64,000 nucleotides of DNA, taken from positions 1-64,000 of the forward strand of contig CANLWG010000008.1 of the NCBI GenBank assembly GCA_947494715.1. The letters run 5' to 3'. Under the pieces are notes generated by a model. The model was not told the origin of the DNA and searched no databases. It worked only from the letters and a program-made list of their open reading frames with translations. The first letter of the stretch is position 1, and each line of letters opens with the position of its first letter. The translations under genes and the position numbers were made by a program. Below are positions 10,952-20,739 of the stretch, piece after piece. This stretch comes from an uncultured Flavobacteriaceae bacterium (GTDB lineage Bacteria; Bacteroidota; Bacteroidia; Flavobacteriales; Flavobacteriaceae).

Positions 10952-12067
10952 CTACTTATTTTTTTCCTTCCATCTTGCGATGATTTCGTTCTCCCTTTCT
11001 TCGGATATTCCAAAAACCACGTCATATCCTTCCTCCTCAATGAATCTTTTCTCCTTAAAAGAAAGATAACTTGTTTTAACGGTCTTGTCGTAATCCGTAA
11101 ATACCAGTCCATCATCAATGGCTTTTTTATTACTAATCTGATAAAAACCAGGTTCAGGATCAAAAGCGATGGGAATCCAAAAAGGGATTTCCATAAAAGG
11201 CTCAAGCTTAACTTCTTCGACTAAGAATTTAGGGTCCATCCATAGTATCCTCACCTTGCTTTTCAGTGCTTTCTTTGCCTGAATCAACATGTCCTTATAT
11301 CCCAGTCTTGAGGCCGGGCCTACAAGATTAAAATGTCCCCTAACCTTTTTTTCAATGCATTGGGTGATGAAATTACCAATGTCTTGGGCATCTATGAGTT
11401 GAACCGGGTCATTGGAGTCGGGTGCCAAAATTTCTTTTCGATTCTTTATCCGATTTAATACATAGATCCCAAAAGGACCGGAATCCCTATCACCGACTAT
11501 TGCACCGGGTCTTACTATGGTGAATCTATCGGGGAATGCTTTTTCTACTGCTTTTTCACACAGCACCTTGTTGAGGTTGTAGTTGCCCTCCTCATATTGG
11601 TCTCCTTTTCGCCTTGCTGTATTTTCGTTCAATCCAATAGTTCCATAATTTGAATACACGGCTATGCTCGACACAAAAACATAGTGCTTTGCCCTACCTC
11701 GTAAAATAGTTACAGCGTTTTGGACAAAATTTGGGTTTTGTGGCCATACATCGATAACTACATCCCAAATCTCCTCCCCATTTTCTAGATTCTGGTATCC
11801 GGAAAGTCCTTTTTCACGATCTCCCTTTATTTTGGAAAGTGTGGGGAATAAATTAGGATTTGTAATTCCCCTATTGAACAAGGTTACATGGTGTCCCTCT
11901 TCTACAAGCGACTTCACGATTGCAGGTCCCAAAAAATTTGTGCCGCCCAATACCAATACGTTTAGTTTAACGGCTGATATAGGATTGGGGATAATGAATG
12001 GAAAGGATAACGTAGCTGCTCCGGCTACGGATAAATCTTTCAGGAATTTTCGTCTATTGATATGCAT
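10952..12067 (-). CDS. NAD-dependent epimerase/dehydratase family protein with TAT-like leader
   Basis: 371 aa; MHINRRKFLKDLSVAGAATLSFPF leader, Rossmann motif VLVLGGTNFLGPAIV. Confidence 0.85.
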   Translation of the reverse strand: MHINRRKFLKDLSVAGAATLSFPFIIPNPISAVKLNVLVLGGTNFLGPAIVKSLVEEGHHVTLFNRGITNPNLFPTLSKIKGDREKGLSGYQNLENGEEIWDVVIDVWPQNPNFVQNAVTILRGRAKHYVFVSSIAVYSNYGTIGLNENTARRKGDQYEEGNYNLNKVLCEKAVEKAFPDRFTIVRPGAIVGDRDSGPFGIYVLNRIKNRKEILAPDSNDPVQLIDAQDIGNFITQCIEKKVRGHFNLVGPASRLGYKDMLIQAKKALKSKVRILWMDPKFLVEEVKLEPFMEIPFWIPIAFDPEPGFYQISNKKAIDDGLVFTDYDKTVKTSYLSFKEKRFIEEEGYDVVFGISEERENEIIARWKEKNK

Positions 12068-12275
12068 GAGTCCAAAAGTTTTAGTTCTATTGACCGAATT
12101 AAAATTAGGATTTCAATAGTTCTTCCTTTTATAGAATAGTACCAACAGTCTTCTATCCTTTACAAAAACGCACAAAAAACACTTTTTTGTAATTGGTTTT
12201 TAATTTGAGGTAATTGGTACTCAATTTTTGTTATTTTATACCTAAATCGAATTACATCACTATTTTACACCTAAA

Positions 12276-13322
12276 TTGTCCGTGGTTTCTTTACTCGTGA
12301 AAAAAATAGTAAGACATAGTATTTTCTGGTTTCTGTATATCCTCTTTACAGTAGGAATTTATTATGTACAGGAACCTAACCTAGGATTACATATCATTTA
12401 TGAATTAGCATCTTTACCCGCAAAACTTCTTACGGTATACGTCACGCTATATTTTATTTTACCACAATTTGTATTGAAGAAAAAATATGGGCTGGCATTC
12501 GTGCAATTTGGAATACTACTGATTGCTGGTATATTTTTTTTACGATTATTGGTGTTGGCCACCGTTTATCCTATCTATTTTCCTGATGTTGATACTAATC
12601 TGATTCCGGATAACCCGGCAAAGCTTGTCTCCCCTTTGTTGGATCTTATCATAGTGTCTTCGATAGTGGTGGTCATTAAATTGGTACAGGATCGCGAAAA
12701 ACAGGAACTGGACCATCTCAATCGTGCAAAATCCAATATTCAAAATGAATTACAACTATTAAAATCTCAGCTGCATCCTCATTTCCTATTTAATACCTTA
12801 AATGGACTATACGCCCAGATATTGGAGAACCCGGAAATAGCATCGAATACGGTGGTTCAACTTTCGGATCTTTTGCGTTTTATTCTATATGAGGCAAAAG
12901 AATCACTGGTAGATGTCGAAGAGGATCTGGAATGTTTAGGAAATTATATTGCTTTGGAGCAAATACGATATGGTAACAAACTGGATTTAAGTTATACCGT
13001 TTTAGGAATAACTGCCCATAAAAAGATTCCGCCCTTGCTCCTTCTTCCGTTTGTTGAAAATTCATTTAAGCATGGTATCTCCAAAGATTATGAAAAATGT
13101 TGGATACGATGTAAAATTGAACTATTTGAGGATATTCTGATGCTGGATCTGGAGAATTCAAAACCCTCATTTTTTGAAGAAAACCAAGCCGATAATGGTA
13201 TAGGACTTAAAAATGTTAAACAACGATTGGACCATGTTTTTTCCGGAAAATATGATTTGGCCATGAATGATAGGGAAGATAGATTTTTAGTTAACTTAAA
13301 AATACCCATAGTAAACAAATGA
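12276..13322 (+). CDS. LytS/YehU-type sensor histidine kinase
   Basis: 348 aa, four N-terminal TM helices; LKSQLHPHFLFNTLNGLYAQI, LLPFVENSFKHGI, DNGIGLKNVKQRLDHVF. Confidence 0.93.
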   Translation: MSVVSLLVKKIVRHSIFWFLYILFTVGIYYVQEPNLGLHIIYELASLPAKLLTVYVTLYFILPQFVLKKKYGLAFVQFGILLIAGIFFLRLLVLATVYPIYFPDVDTNLIPDNPAKLVSPLLDLIIVSSIVVVIKLVQDREKQELDHLNRAKSNIQNELQLLKSQLHPHFLFNTLNGLYAQILENPEIASNTVVQLSDLLRFILYEAKESLVDVEEDLECLGNYIALEQIRYGNKLDLSYTVLGITAHKKIPPLLLLPFVENSFKHGISKDYEKCWIRCKIELFEDILMLDLENSKPSFFEENQADNGIGLKNVKQRLDHVFSGKYDLAMNDREDRFLVNLKIPIVNK

Positions 13323-14026
13323 AGTGCGTAATTATTGATGATGAACCTTTGGCCATTGATGTCTTGACAAAGCATTTGAAAAAAACGCAGGGCCTTACCC
13401 TACAAAGGTCTTTTCAAAATGCGTTTGAAGCTCTATATTATGTACAGACCCAAAAGGTAGATTTGGTTTTTTTGGATATTCAAATGCCTGGAATAAAAGG
13501 ATTACAGTTCATTCGGATTTTAAAATATCCGCCTAAAATTATCATAACAACGGCCTATAAGGAATATGCATTGGAGGCACTTGAACTCGGTGTGGTAGAT
13601 TATCTGCTAAAGCCTATCCCATATCATAGATTTCTTTCTGCCGTAAGTAAGGCCATGGAGATGAAATCTTTACCAAAGACCTCCTCGTTGGGCAAGGAAA
13701 TTAGTAAGGACAAATACTATTTCTGCAAGGAAGGGCCTGTTTATGTTAAGGTCCACGAACGGGACATTGGCTACGTACATGGGAATCGAAATTATTGTAT
13801 TATTCATCTGCATAACCAAAAAATAAAAGTAAAAGGTAATTTGGGCTATTATAGTTCAGTTTTTTCCGAAGATAATTTTGCCAGGGTGCATAAATCATAT
13901 TTGGTCTCCCTTGACCGGATAGAAAAGTATGATTCCGACTCCTTGTGGATAAATGGGGATGTAATCCCAATAGGAAGGACATACAAAACAGTACTATGGG
14001 ATTATTTAAAAGAAAAGACCCTATAA
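13319..14026 (+). CDS. LytTR-family response regulator
   Basis: 235 aa; MKCVIIDDEPLAIDVL receiver, LVFLDIQMPG, C-terminal LytTR domain (FARVHKSYLVSLDRIE). 4-bp overlap with the kinase. Confidence 0.95.
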   Translation: MKCVIIDDEPLAIDVLTKHLKKTQGLTLQRSFQNAFEALYYVQTQKVDLVFLDIQMPGIKGLQFIRILKYPPKIIITTAYKEYALEALELGVVDYLLKPIPYHRFLSAVSKAMEMKSLPKTSSLGKEISKDKYYFCKEGPVYVKVHERDIGYVHGNRNYCIIHLHNQKIKVKGNLGYYSSVFSEDNFARVHKSYLVSLDRIEKYDSDSLWINGDVIPIGRTYKTVLWDYLKEKTL

Positions 14027-14249
14027 GCTGCTTTTTTTACAGAATTTAAACTTTTTCCTTCCGGATAGTCTGCAAAAAGAGTCATTTAATCCTAATTATG
14101 AGATATTACCGCTCTTAGACCATTTGCATATTGACCCCGACAAGTGGAAGCATTGCTTTATTTCATGCCAAAAACCCTTTCATACATCGATAAATCTCTA
14201 AAATGATTTTAGACTGCCCCAAATTTGAGGTATTCTAATTCGTTTGATT

Positions 14250-14357
14250 ATGAAAGAACGTATCGATTTACGGAAAATATTCACCTTTACCTGTTGTCTG
14301 TTCGTGGCAATGGTGCTTTTGCTTATAAAAAAGATGATGGTTTATAATGGCTTTTAG
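14250..14357 (+). CDS. Putative 35-aa single-TM microprotein (copy 1)
   Basis: MKERIDLRKIFTFTCCLFVAMVLLLIKKMMVYNGF; a second diverged copy at 18617 shows mainly synonymous/conservative changes. Confidence 0.45.
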   Translation: MKERIDLRKIFTFTCCLFVAMVLLLIKKMMVYNGF

Positions 14358-14489
14358 GAAATAAATTTGGTTCAACCTCCTTAGTGATTCTTAAAGCTGG
14401 GCATAATCCGATTACAAATTTGGGATTGGGTCCGCCTTAAGGCCGAAGCTCCGTGTTGAAAGCAGTTCAATCACGTAATCCATTTGGCT

Positions 14490-17400
14490 TCAAAAACTGT
14501 ATTTCATTCCTAACTGCGCTCGCCATCGAGAGTTAAACAAATCTGTTACATAGGGTTTCGTACCTTCTGGAATGTTGAATTGAAATTGTGGCTTGTTGTT
14601 TTCGATACCCCTAAAGTTGAGAAGACTAAAACTAGAGTTTACCACATTAGGTACAAACACCAAACGCCCCCAATCTTTGTTGACAAAGTTGAACACATTG
14701 AGCATATCGAAGGAAAGGGAAATTCCATCTCCATTTTTTAACTTCAAGGCATATTCCAATTTCATATCCAATTCGTGATTCCAAGGAGTTCGTGCTCCAT
14801 TTCGCTCTAAGATTTGCCCTCGCCTTCCTCTTAAATAGAGGTCACCTTGAATAAACGCATTTAAACGTTCCCATTGTTCGGCAGCACTTACGGTAACATT
14901 TCCAGCAGTATCGGTAATATCAATTAGGTTGATTTCCGAGGCGTCTCTTGGTACATAAATTATATCATTTCTTGAAGACCCATCGCGGTTTAAATCACCT
15001 TGATAGACATATGAAAAAGGACTTCCTGCCCTTCCATAATACAAAAAGGAAACAAAGCCTGTGCCGTTTTTGTTGATATTGAATTGATAGGAATGGCTGC
15101 TTACGAACTTATGTCTAAGGTCAAAGTTTGAATAGGATAACGATGGATTGTTTGCCACCAAAGCTTGATTCCATTCAAAATTGGCCGCTGGTGAGCTTCT
15201 CACCGTACTGGAGATGTCCTTACTTTGACCATAGGTATAGCCCAGATAACCGCTATAATTTCCAGCTCGTTTACGAAGCCCTAAAGTAAGGTTGTATCGA
15301 AATCCTTGATCTGTATTGGTCAACAAGAATACATTGGTGAGGGTGGGGTTGATTTTAATGGCATCTCCCGTTTCTAAAAAGTATGGACGATTGTCTGCCC
15401 CACTAAAGTTACCCACATTGTTTCTACGGTTGATAGACTGAAAAAGCAGACCATTTACCACGTCCGTATAGGTTCCTTCTACGTCAATGGTCCATTGGTT
15501 GGGTAATTTGGCTTTAAAAGCTATGTTGGTTTTCCAGTCTCGGGGTAGACTAAAATCGGGATCTAATAGATTTATCTCTGTCAAATTGGGTTGAACGCTT
15601 CGTAGGTCCTCCAAGTTTTCGGTTAAAGGCAATACGTCATTAGGTCTTAAATCAATATTAAAGTATTCAGTACCCGAAATATATTCCGCATAGGCGAACC
15701 ATAGGTACGGGATACGCCCCGAGAACAAACCTGTTCCTCCTCGTAGGGTGTACTTGCCATCTTGGTCTATTTTATAGTTGAACCCAAAACGCGGGTTGAA
15801 CTGTGGTACTTTGGAAATAGTATTATCAAATCTGGCAAACTCCGGTGTATTGCGTACTTCCTCACTCACGGGTAGTCGCTGGATGAGGTATTGTCCGTCC
15901 ACCCTTAAGCCTGCCGTTATTTCCAATTTTTCGTTTATGCGAAAATCATCCTGGAAGAAGGCAGCAGCTTCAAAAACACCAATGGTGGCCGATGAGCGAG
16001 AGCTTACAAAACCAAAGTCATTATTGTTTATGTTATACACCCCTCTTATGCGGGCAGGTCTATCGTTTAAAAAATCGTCCACTGATCGGTATTCCCACCT
16101 TCCGTTCCAGGCAGAGAGAAATCCATAATCTACATCATGCAGTTGACCAAAAACTCCTGCCGTGAAGTGATGTTTATTGCTGTCAAACGTGTAAGTATCT
16201 GCAATCTGTAAGGTTGAAAAATCGGTATTGTACACAGAGGCTTCGCGATAGGTGCCTGCAAATATGCGGCCTGCGGAAGAGGTAGCGATTTGGATATGAG
16301 GAAATATACGGCCATCAAAATCACGATTTTCCTTTACCATATTAAAACCTAGGGAAAGTTGGTTTGTGCTTCCATTTTTGAAGTTTGATTTTAAGTCCAG
16401 AGCGAGACTGTTTGCCACACTATTATGTCGATAACCTTGATTTCCGAAGTTAAAAAAGGTACTGTTCCATTCTAAATTATCCGCAAAACTATTGACGTAG
16501 TTATTGCGAAGGGTAAGTTTATGCACTTTGGAAAGATTGTAATCCAACCTAGCAAATAATTTTGTGCTTGCTGTACCTAATTCGGCACTTTGAAACGCCC
16601 CAGGGTCATAATCATGGACATTTAACAATCTATCCCGAATGGTAGTGACATCCTCCAAGGAAATATCCGAAGAGGCACTTCCGGGTGCATTTAAAACGGG
16701 AGTATTAGATAAAGCCTGTTCAAAATTCACATAGTAAAACAGTTTGTCTTTGATGAGGGCGCCTCCAATACCGCCACCAAATTGCACATCGTAAAAAGAT
16801 TGTACCTCTTGTTCGGCCCCGCTGGCAAAGTGCCCTATAAGGGTTTGATTATTGCCATAACCATAAACTTCGGCTTTGGTGGTATTGGTACCATTTTTGG
16901 TGACCAAATTGATGCTTGCGCCGTTAAAGTTTCCGATGCTCACATCAAAAGGCGATAGTTTTACACTTACTTGTTTTACTGCTCCCAGCCCAATAGGCTG
17001 ACTTCTGGAAAGGCTCCCTGGTGTACCGTTGGCAGACGAACCAGAGGCACCACTGGCAGGTTCTTGGAAACCGATTATATCATTATTGGCAATACCATCA
17101 ATATTCAAGTTGTTAAAACGATTGCTAGCACCTCCAAACGAATTTAAATTATTCTCTGGTAAATTCTTGGAGAGGTCTTGAATACTCCTGTTGATAGTTG
17201 GAGTGCCTTTGATGGCTTTGCGACCCAGAAGGGTTTCGTTGCCTGTTTTTTTTGGGGCGGATTCAGCGATTACCACGACTTCTTGTAGATTCGTACTTTC
17301 CTCAAGAAGCACAAAATCCTTTACGGTAGTGCTACCCAAATTAATGACCAAGTTGAATTCTTCAATGGTATTGTAACCCAAAAAAGAGACCGTGACTTTA

Positions 17401-17624
17401 TAACTATTGCCCGGGGGAATATTTTTGAGTCTGTAAAAACCACTTTCTTGTGATATCGCTCCATAGGTAAAATTTGTTTCTGTATCGGTCAAAACGATAT
17501 TTGAGAAAGGTATAGGTTGGTTTTGGTTGTCTTTTAAAGTTCCCTGAAGACTACCGGTAGTTTCTTGCGCAAAAGTGTTCAGCGCAAATAGCGTCAACAA
17601 AACGGCAGTTAGTATTCTTTTCAT
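14490..17624 (-). CDS. TonB-dependent receptor with CarboxypepD_reg N-terminal domain (Oar-like)
   Basis: ORF 14490..17636, best ATG at 17624 (MKRILTAVLLTLFALNTFAQ). GSLQGTLKDNQNQPIPFSNIVL plug/regulatory domain, beta-barrel C-terminus. Confidence 0.92.
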   Translation of the reverse strand: MKRILTAVLLTLFALNTFAQETTGSLQGTLKDNQNQPIPFSNIVLTDTETNFTYGAISQESGFYRLKNIPPGNSYKVTVSFLGYNTIEEFNLVINLGSTTVKDFVLLEESTNLQEVVVIAESAPKKTGNETLLGRKAIKGTPTINRSIQDLSKNLPENNLNSFGGASNRFNNLNIDGIANNDIIGFQEPASGASGSSANGTPGSLSRSQPIGLGAVKQVSVKLSPFDVSIGNFNGASINLVTKNGTNTTKAEVYGYGNNQTLIGHFASGAEQEVQSFYDVQFGGGIGGALIKDKLFYYVNFEQALSNTPVLNAPGSASSDISLEDVTTIRDRLLNVHDYDPGAFQSAELGTASTKLFARLDYNLSKVHKLTLRNNYVNSFADNLEWNSTFFNFGNQGYRHNSVANSLALDLKSNFKNGSTNQLSLGFNMVKENRDFDGRIFPHIQIATSSAGRIFAGTYREASVYNTDFSTLQIADTYTFDSNKHHFTAGVFGQLHDVDYGFLSAWNGRWEYRSVDDFLNDRPARIRGVYNINNNDFGFVSSRSSATIGVFEAAAFFQDDFRINEKLEITAGLRVDGQYLIQRLPVSEEVRNTPEFARFDNTISKVPQFNPRFGFNYKIDQDGKYTLRGGTGLFSGRIPYLWFAYAEYISGTEYFNIDLRPNDVLPLTENLEDLRSVQPNLTEINLLDPDFSLPRDWKTNIAFKAKLPNQWTIDVEGTYTDVVNGLLFQSINRRNNVGNFSGADNRPYFLETGDAIKINPTLTNVFLLTNTDQGFRYNLTLGLRKRAGNYSGYLGYTYGQSKDISSTVRSSPAANFEWNQALVANNPSLSYSNFDLRHKFVSSHSYQFNINKNGTGFVSFLYYGRAGSPFSYVYQGDLNRDGSSRNDIIYVPRDASEINLIDITDTAGNVTVSAAEQWERLNAFIQGDLYLRGRRGQILERNGARTPWNHELDMKLEYALKLKNGDGISLSFDMLNVFNFVNKDWGRLVFVPNVVNSSFSLLNFRGIENNKPQFQFNIPEGTKPYVTDLFNSRWRAQLGMKYSF

Positions 17625-17737
17625 TCTGATAATCAAGTCTTGTTATCACCAACAGCGGGAATACAAGCTGATTAGCGATTTATCTTTTAAAAAATTTAAA
17701 TGAAAAAGAGGTCTTTTGCTTCAAAGCAATGACCTTT

Positions 17738-18472
17738 CTAGAATTGAAAGAAGTAGAATATGGGAGAACCCTTATTAAAAAGTTTGGAATGTAAAAGTTT
17801 GAGTTCTGTAACCTTGGAAACAAAATAATTGGTACTTCGCCCTTTTATTGCAGATTGGATACTACTGCATAATCGTGCGTTTCGTATCCTATGCAGAACT
17901 AGGTTTTCCAAAGCGGATAGGTAATTAATGTCCCACAGCTTTTCGAGTGAATGACATTCAATCCTTCTTGTTCTTAAACCTTCAAAGAATTCTTCAAAAA
18001 TTTTGTTAGTATTCCACGAAAGTTTTAAGAATGCCCTATGTTCGAAATCTTTTTTCGAAAGTCCCATCAAATAAAACCCACCATCATAAGTCGGTCCAAG
18101 AACCGCCTCACCATTCTCTAATATTGTTTTCGCTTGATGGATATGGTTTACCTGCAAGTGAGGACAATCATTACCGACAGCAATCAAGCCATCATAGCCT
18201 TCATCAAAAACGCTTTGTATTGCATTTGAAAATCGTGTACCAAAGTCATCTCCTATTTGTTTTGTTTCATCGAAATGGAAAACAGGCAGGTCACTTTGTA
18301 CAGCGATATCCTTGGTATGTTTATTTAGGGATTTAGCTAGAGTGCCCTGAATTAAAAAAGGCTTACGTTTTACTTCTTCTTCATCAGAAAGAGCAAAAAC
18401 TAAAAGTGCAATTTTTTTATAGGGAGTATTGATTAGATATTGATTTGAAGGTTTTAATAATGTTATAAGTCG
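17738..18472 (-). pseudogene. DUF2064/TIGR04282-like glycosyltransferase-fold protein; open frame intact but no canonical start codon
   Basis: Frame is open from an upstream stop at 18473-18475 (minus) to 17738 and encodes ...INTPYKKIALLVFALSDEEEVKRK...DDFGTRFSNAIQSVFDEGYDGLIAVGNDCPHL...GPTYDGGFYLMG. No in-frame ATG/GTG/TTG lies before the conserved N-terminus; ATC at 18433 sits where the start is expected. Confidence 0.6.
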
Positions 18473-18564
18473 CTAAGAATTTGGTAACATTACAAGCTTT
18501 CTACAAAATTATTTCAAAAAAATTATGGAGCACATATCCAAGCATTGGGGTACTCCCTATTCCC

Positions 18565-18830
18565 AGAAATGATTCTGGACTGTCCCAAATTTGAGGTATT
18601 CCAAACCATGTTGATTATGAAAGAACGTATCAATTTACAGAAGGTGTTTACATTTACCTGTTGTCTATTCGTGGTAGTGGTGCTCTTGGTATAAAGAAGA
18701 CGATGGTTTATAATGGGTTTTAGGAAATAAATCCGGTCCAATTACCCCTGTGCTTTTAAAGCAAGCCATACTCCGGTAACAAATAAATAAAGTGCGTAAT
18801 TATTGCTGACAAGCCTTTGGTCATGTCTTC
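18565..18830 (+). pseudogene. Decayed copy of the microprotein locus plus kinase-tail/response-regulator-start remnant
   Basis: 18578-18723 aligns to 14211-14357 with a 1-nt deletion in the microprotein ORF; 18790-18805 (AAGTGCGTAATTATTG) is identical to response-regulator codons 2-6 and following base at 13322-13337. Confidence 0.7.
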
Positions 18831-18857
18831 TTAAGTCTGGCAGGGAGGCTACCTTGT

Positions 18858-19319
18858 TTAACCTTTTCCCTGAATGTAAAGCAATGTAGTACCCCAAATA
18901 ATGGCGCAGGACAAAAAAACACCCAACGCATTGGCAAAAAATGCCTTCCGTCTTTGTATTTGAAACAAATAAGATGCTATACTGCCCGCATACGCCCCCG
19001 TACCGGGAATGGGTAACATGACAAATAATACGAGACCCCAAAAACCGTATTTCCTGATTTTTTCCCCTGAGCCTATCTTTGCCCTTCTGGCGACGAAGAT
19101 TGCTGATTTCTTATAAAATCTCCATTGTAGTAAATAACGGTGTAAATTTTCCAAAAAAAACAGCATCATGGGAAAGACAAGAAGATTGGCCGCAAAACAG
19201 ACCACGAATACCAAATAACTATTCAACCCACTGTACAAACCATAGGGGATGCCTATTTTGGCTTCACCAAATGGAGAAAGACTCCACAAAAACGATATGA
19301 TTATATCCAATACGGGCAT
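18858..19319 (-). CDS. Small multidrug export protein-like (COG2426) membrane protein
   Basis: 153 aa; LSPFGEAKIGIPYGLYSGLN, LPIPGTGAYAGSIASYLF. Confidence 0.8.
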   Translation of the reverse strand: MPVLDIIISFLWSLSPFGEAKIGIPYGLYSGLNSYLVFVVCFAANLLVFPMMLFFLENLHRYLLQWRFYKKSAIFVARRAKIGSGEKIRKYGFWGLVLFVMLPIPGTGAYAGSIASYLFQIQRRKAFFANALGVFLSCAIIWGTTLLYIQGKG

Positions 19320-19670
19320 AGCAACAGTTAAACCACTAAACTACACATGCCAGGATGAATTGGAGAGACACAAGTCATAAATGTTCCTTAAAAATGTTTG
19401 TCAGCCGTGTTAATCTTAATTAAGGACCAGTCTGGATTCAAATTTCTTTTAGTGACCATGGCAGGGGGCCAGATGGCAACCAATGGTGTAGTGGACTCTA
19501 GGTAGTGAGGGATCAGGTGGTGCGTTAGTAATCCTGAATGAGTTCCCTTTTATAGGATTTTTAGTAGTTTTTAATGTATATATTCGTTTTTGACCGGAAA
19601 CTTCCAATATTTTACAAATCACTACCTTGCTGGAATGACCATTTCCTCTTTATCGGCGGATCTGTTCATA

Positions 19671-19856
19671 CTAAAGCTCCAGGAAGTCCTTTAGTTTTTC
19701 ATCCTCCATTTTGACCCTACTATTTTGTAGTGCCTCTCGCAAATCTTGTCTTGCCCATTGCATTTGTTGAATGGAAATCTGGAGATTGATATTGGCCTCG
19801 TGTAGTTCGGCCCTTGATGAATCCAATTTCTGTCTAGCTTCCTTAAAATGTTCCAT
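19671..19856 (-). CDS. Small hypothetical coiled-coil protein
   Basis: 61 aa, heptad-like (ARQKLDSSRAELHEANINLQISIQQMQWARQDLREAL); a competing overlapping frame exists. Confidence 0.3.
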   Translation of the reverse strand: MEHFKEARQKLDSSRAELHEANINLQISIQQMQWARQDLREALQNSRVKMEDEKLKDFLEL

Positions 19857-20351
19857 GATTGAAATGTACGAAAAAACAAGTATTGTGACAGTGGATTCCT
19901 AAATTTTTCGATGAAACCACTATCAACTCTTTGTTAAATTTCAATATTAAGATATAATACTACTTTGTATGTAGTAAAATACTTAATAAATTTATTGTTT
20001 CTAGTGCACCTCATTGATGTAATTTGTGATTAGTGTCGAATCGAGGGTCGGAAAGAATTCTGATTATCAATAGATTACAAAATGAGTGGTTAACTGCCTT
20101 ACCGTTCATGAATCCTGTTGATTTTCAAGGATGGCAAACCCGATCCTTGGTTCGCGCAAATGATTGAACTACTTGTATTCGATGTTAAAACCAGTGATTG
20201 AAAGGGGAGGTTTGAGATTGATTATAGTACAAATACGTTACAAAAAAATGCAACTATCTATTTATTACATAATTACAGTCGTTAAAAGTGACCGCGCATG
20301 GATTTTCTGGTACACATCCTGCAAAGCTCCGCTTTAAAAACAGTTCAAACA

Positions 20352-20384
20352 AAAAAACGCTCAAGCAAGCTTGGCGTTTTTTCT
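20352..20384. terminator. Terminator-like hairpin between tRNA-end repeats
   Basis: AAAACGCTCAAGCAAGCTTGGCGTTTT with flanking A/T tracts. Confidence 0.55.
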
Positions 20385-20527
20385 TTTCAAACTATTTATT
20401 CGTGACCGCAACAGGATTGGATATCCTTTGCATTCCCATGTGAAAATAGAAAGCCTATCGCTATCGCGCTATTTTTTTGTTGTCCTCCAAGCTTGGTAAA
20501 CTATAGCCTCCCATTTTTTTGGAAAAC

Positions 20528-20555
20528 AAAAAATCCATCACACAGTGATGGACTT
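20528..20555 (-). terminator. Terminator-like hairpin between tRNA-end repeats
   Basis: TCCATCAC-ACA-GTGATGGA stem; minus strand continues into TTTTTTG. Confidence 0.55.
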
Positions 20556-20695
20556 TCTGCTTTAAGTGACCGCGACAGGATTTGCTGTGCATATCCTTTT
20601 AATCCCCTCCTGAAAATGCAGGCTTGCATCGCTATCGCGCTGCGGTTTTGAAATTTCTTTCTGCTTACAAAAGCTCCAGGCTTTTGACACTTCCA

Positions 20696-20727
20696 GAAAA
20701 ACAAAACCCTGCATTTTCATACAGGGC
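20696..20727 (-). terminator. Rho-independent-type terminator of tRNA-Arg
   Basis: Minus strand CCCTG-TATGAAAATG-CAGGG followed by TTTTGTTTTT just 3' of the tRNA. Confidence 0.6.
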
Positions 20728-20739
20728 CTACGCTTTAAG

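Larger units (their letters stand above)
20288..20582 (-). repeat. Three partial copies of the tRNA-Arg 3' end (20288-20304, 20402-20418, 20566-20582)
   Basis: GTGACCGCGCATGGATT, GTGACCGCAACAGGATT and GTGACCGCGACAGGATT compared with GTGACCGCGACAGGATT at the intact tRNA (20739-20755). Confidence 0.85.

Noticed and set aside
11832-12119. 95-aa plus-strand ORF overlapping the epimerase-family gene start
   Set aside because: Antisense to the conserved Rossmann N-terminus; no independent support.
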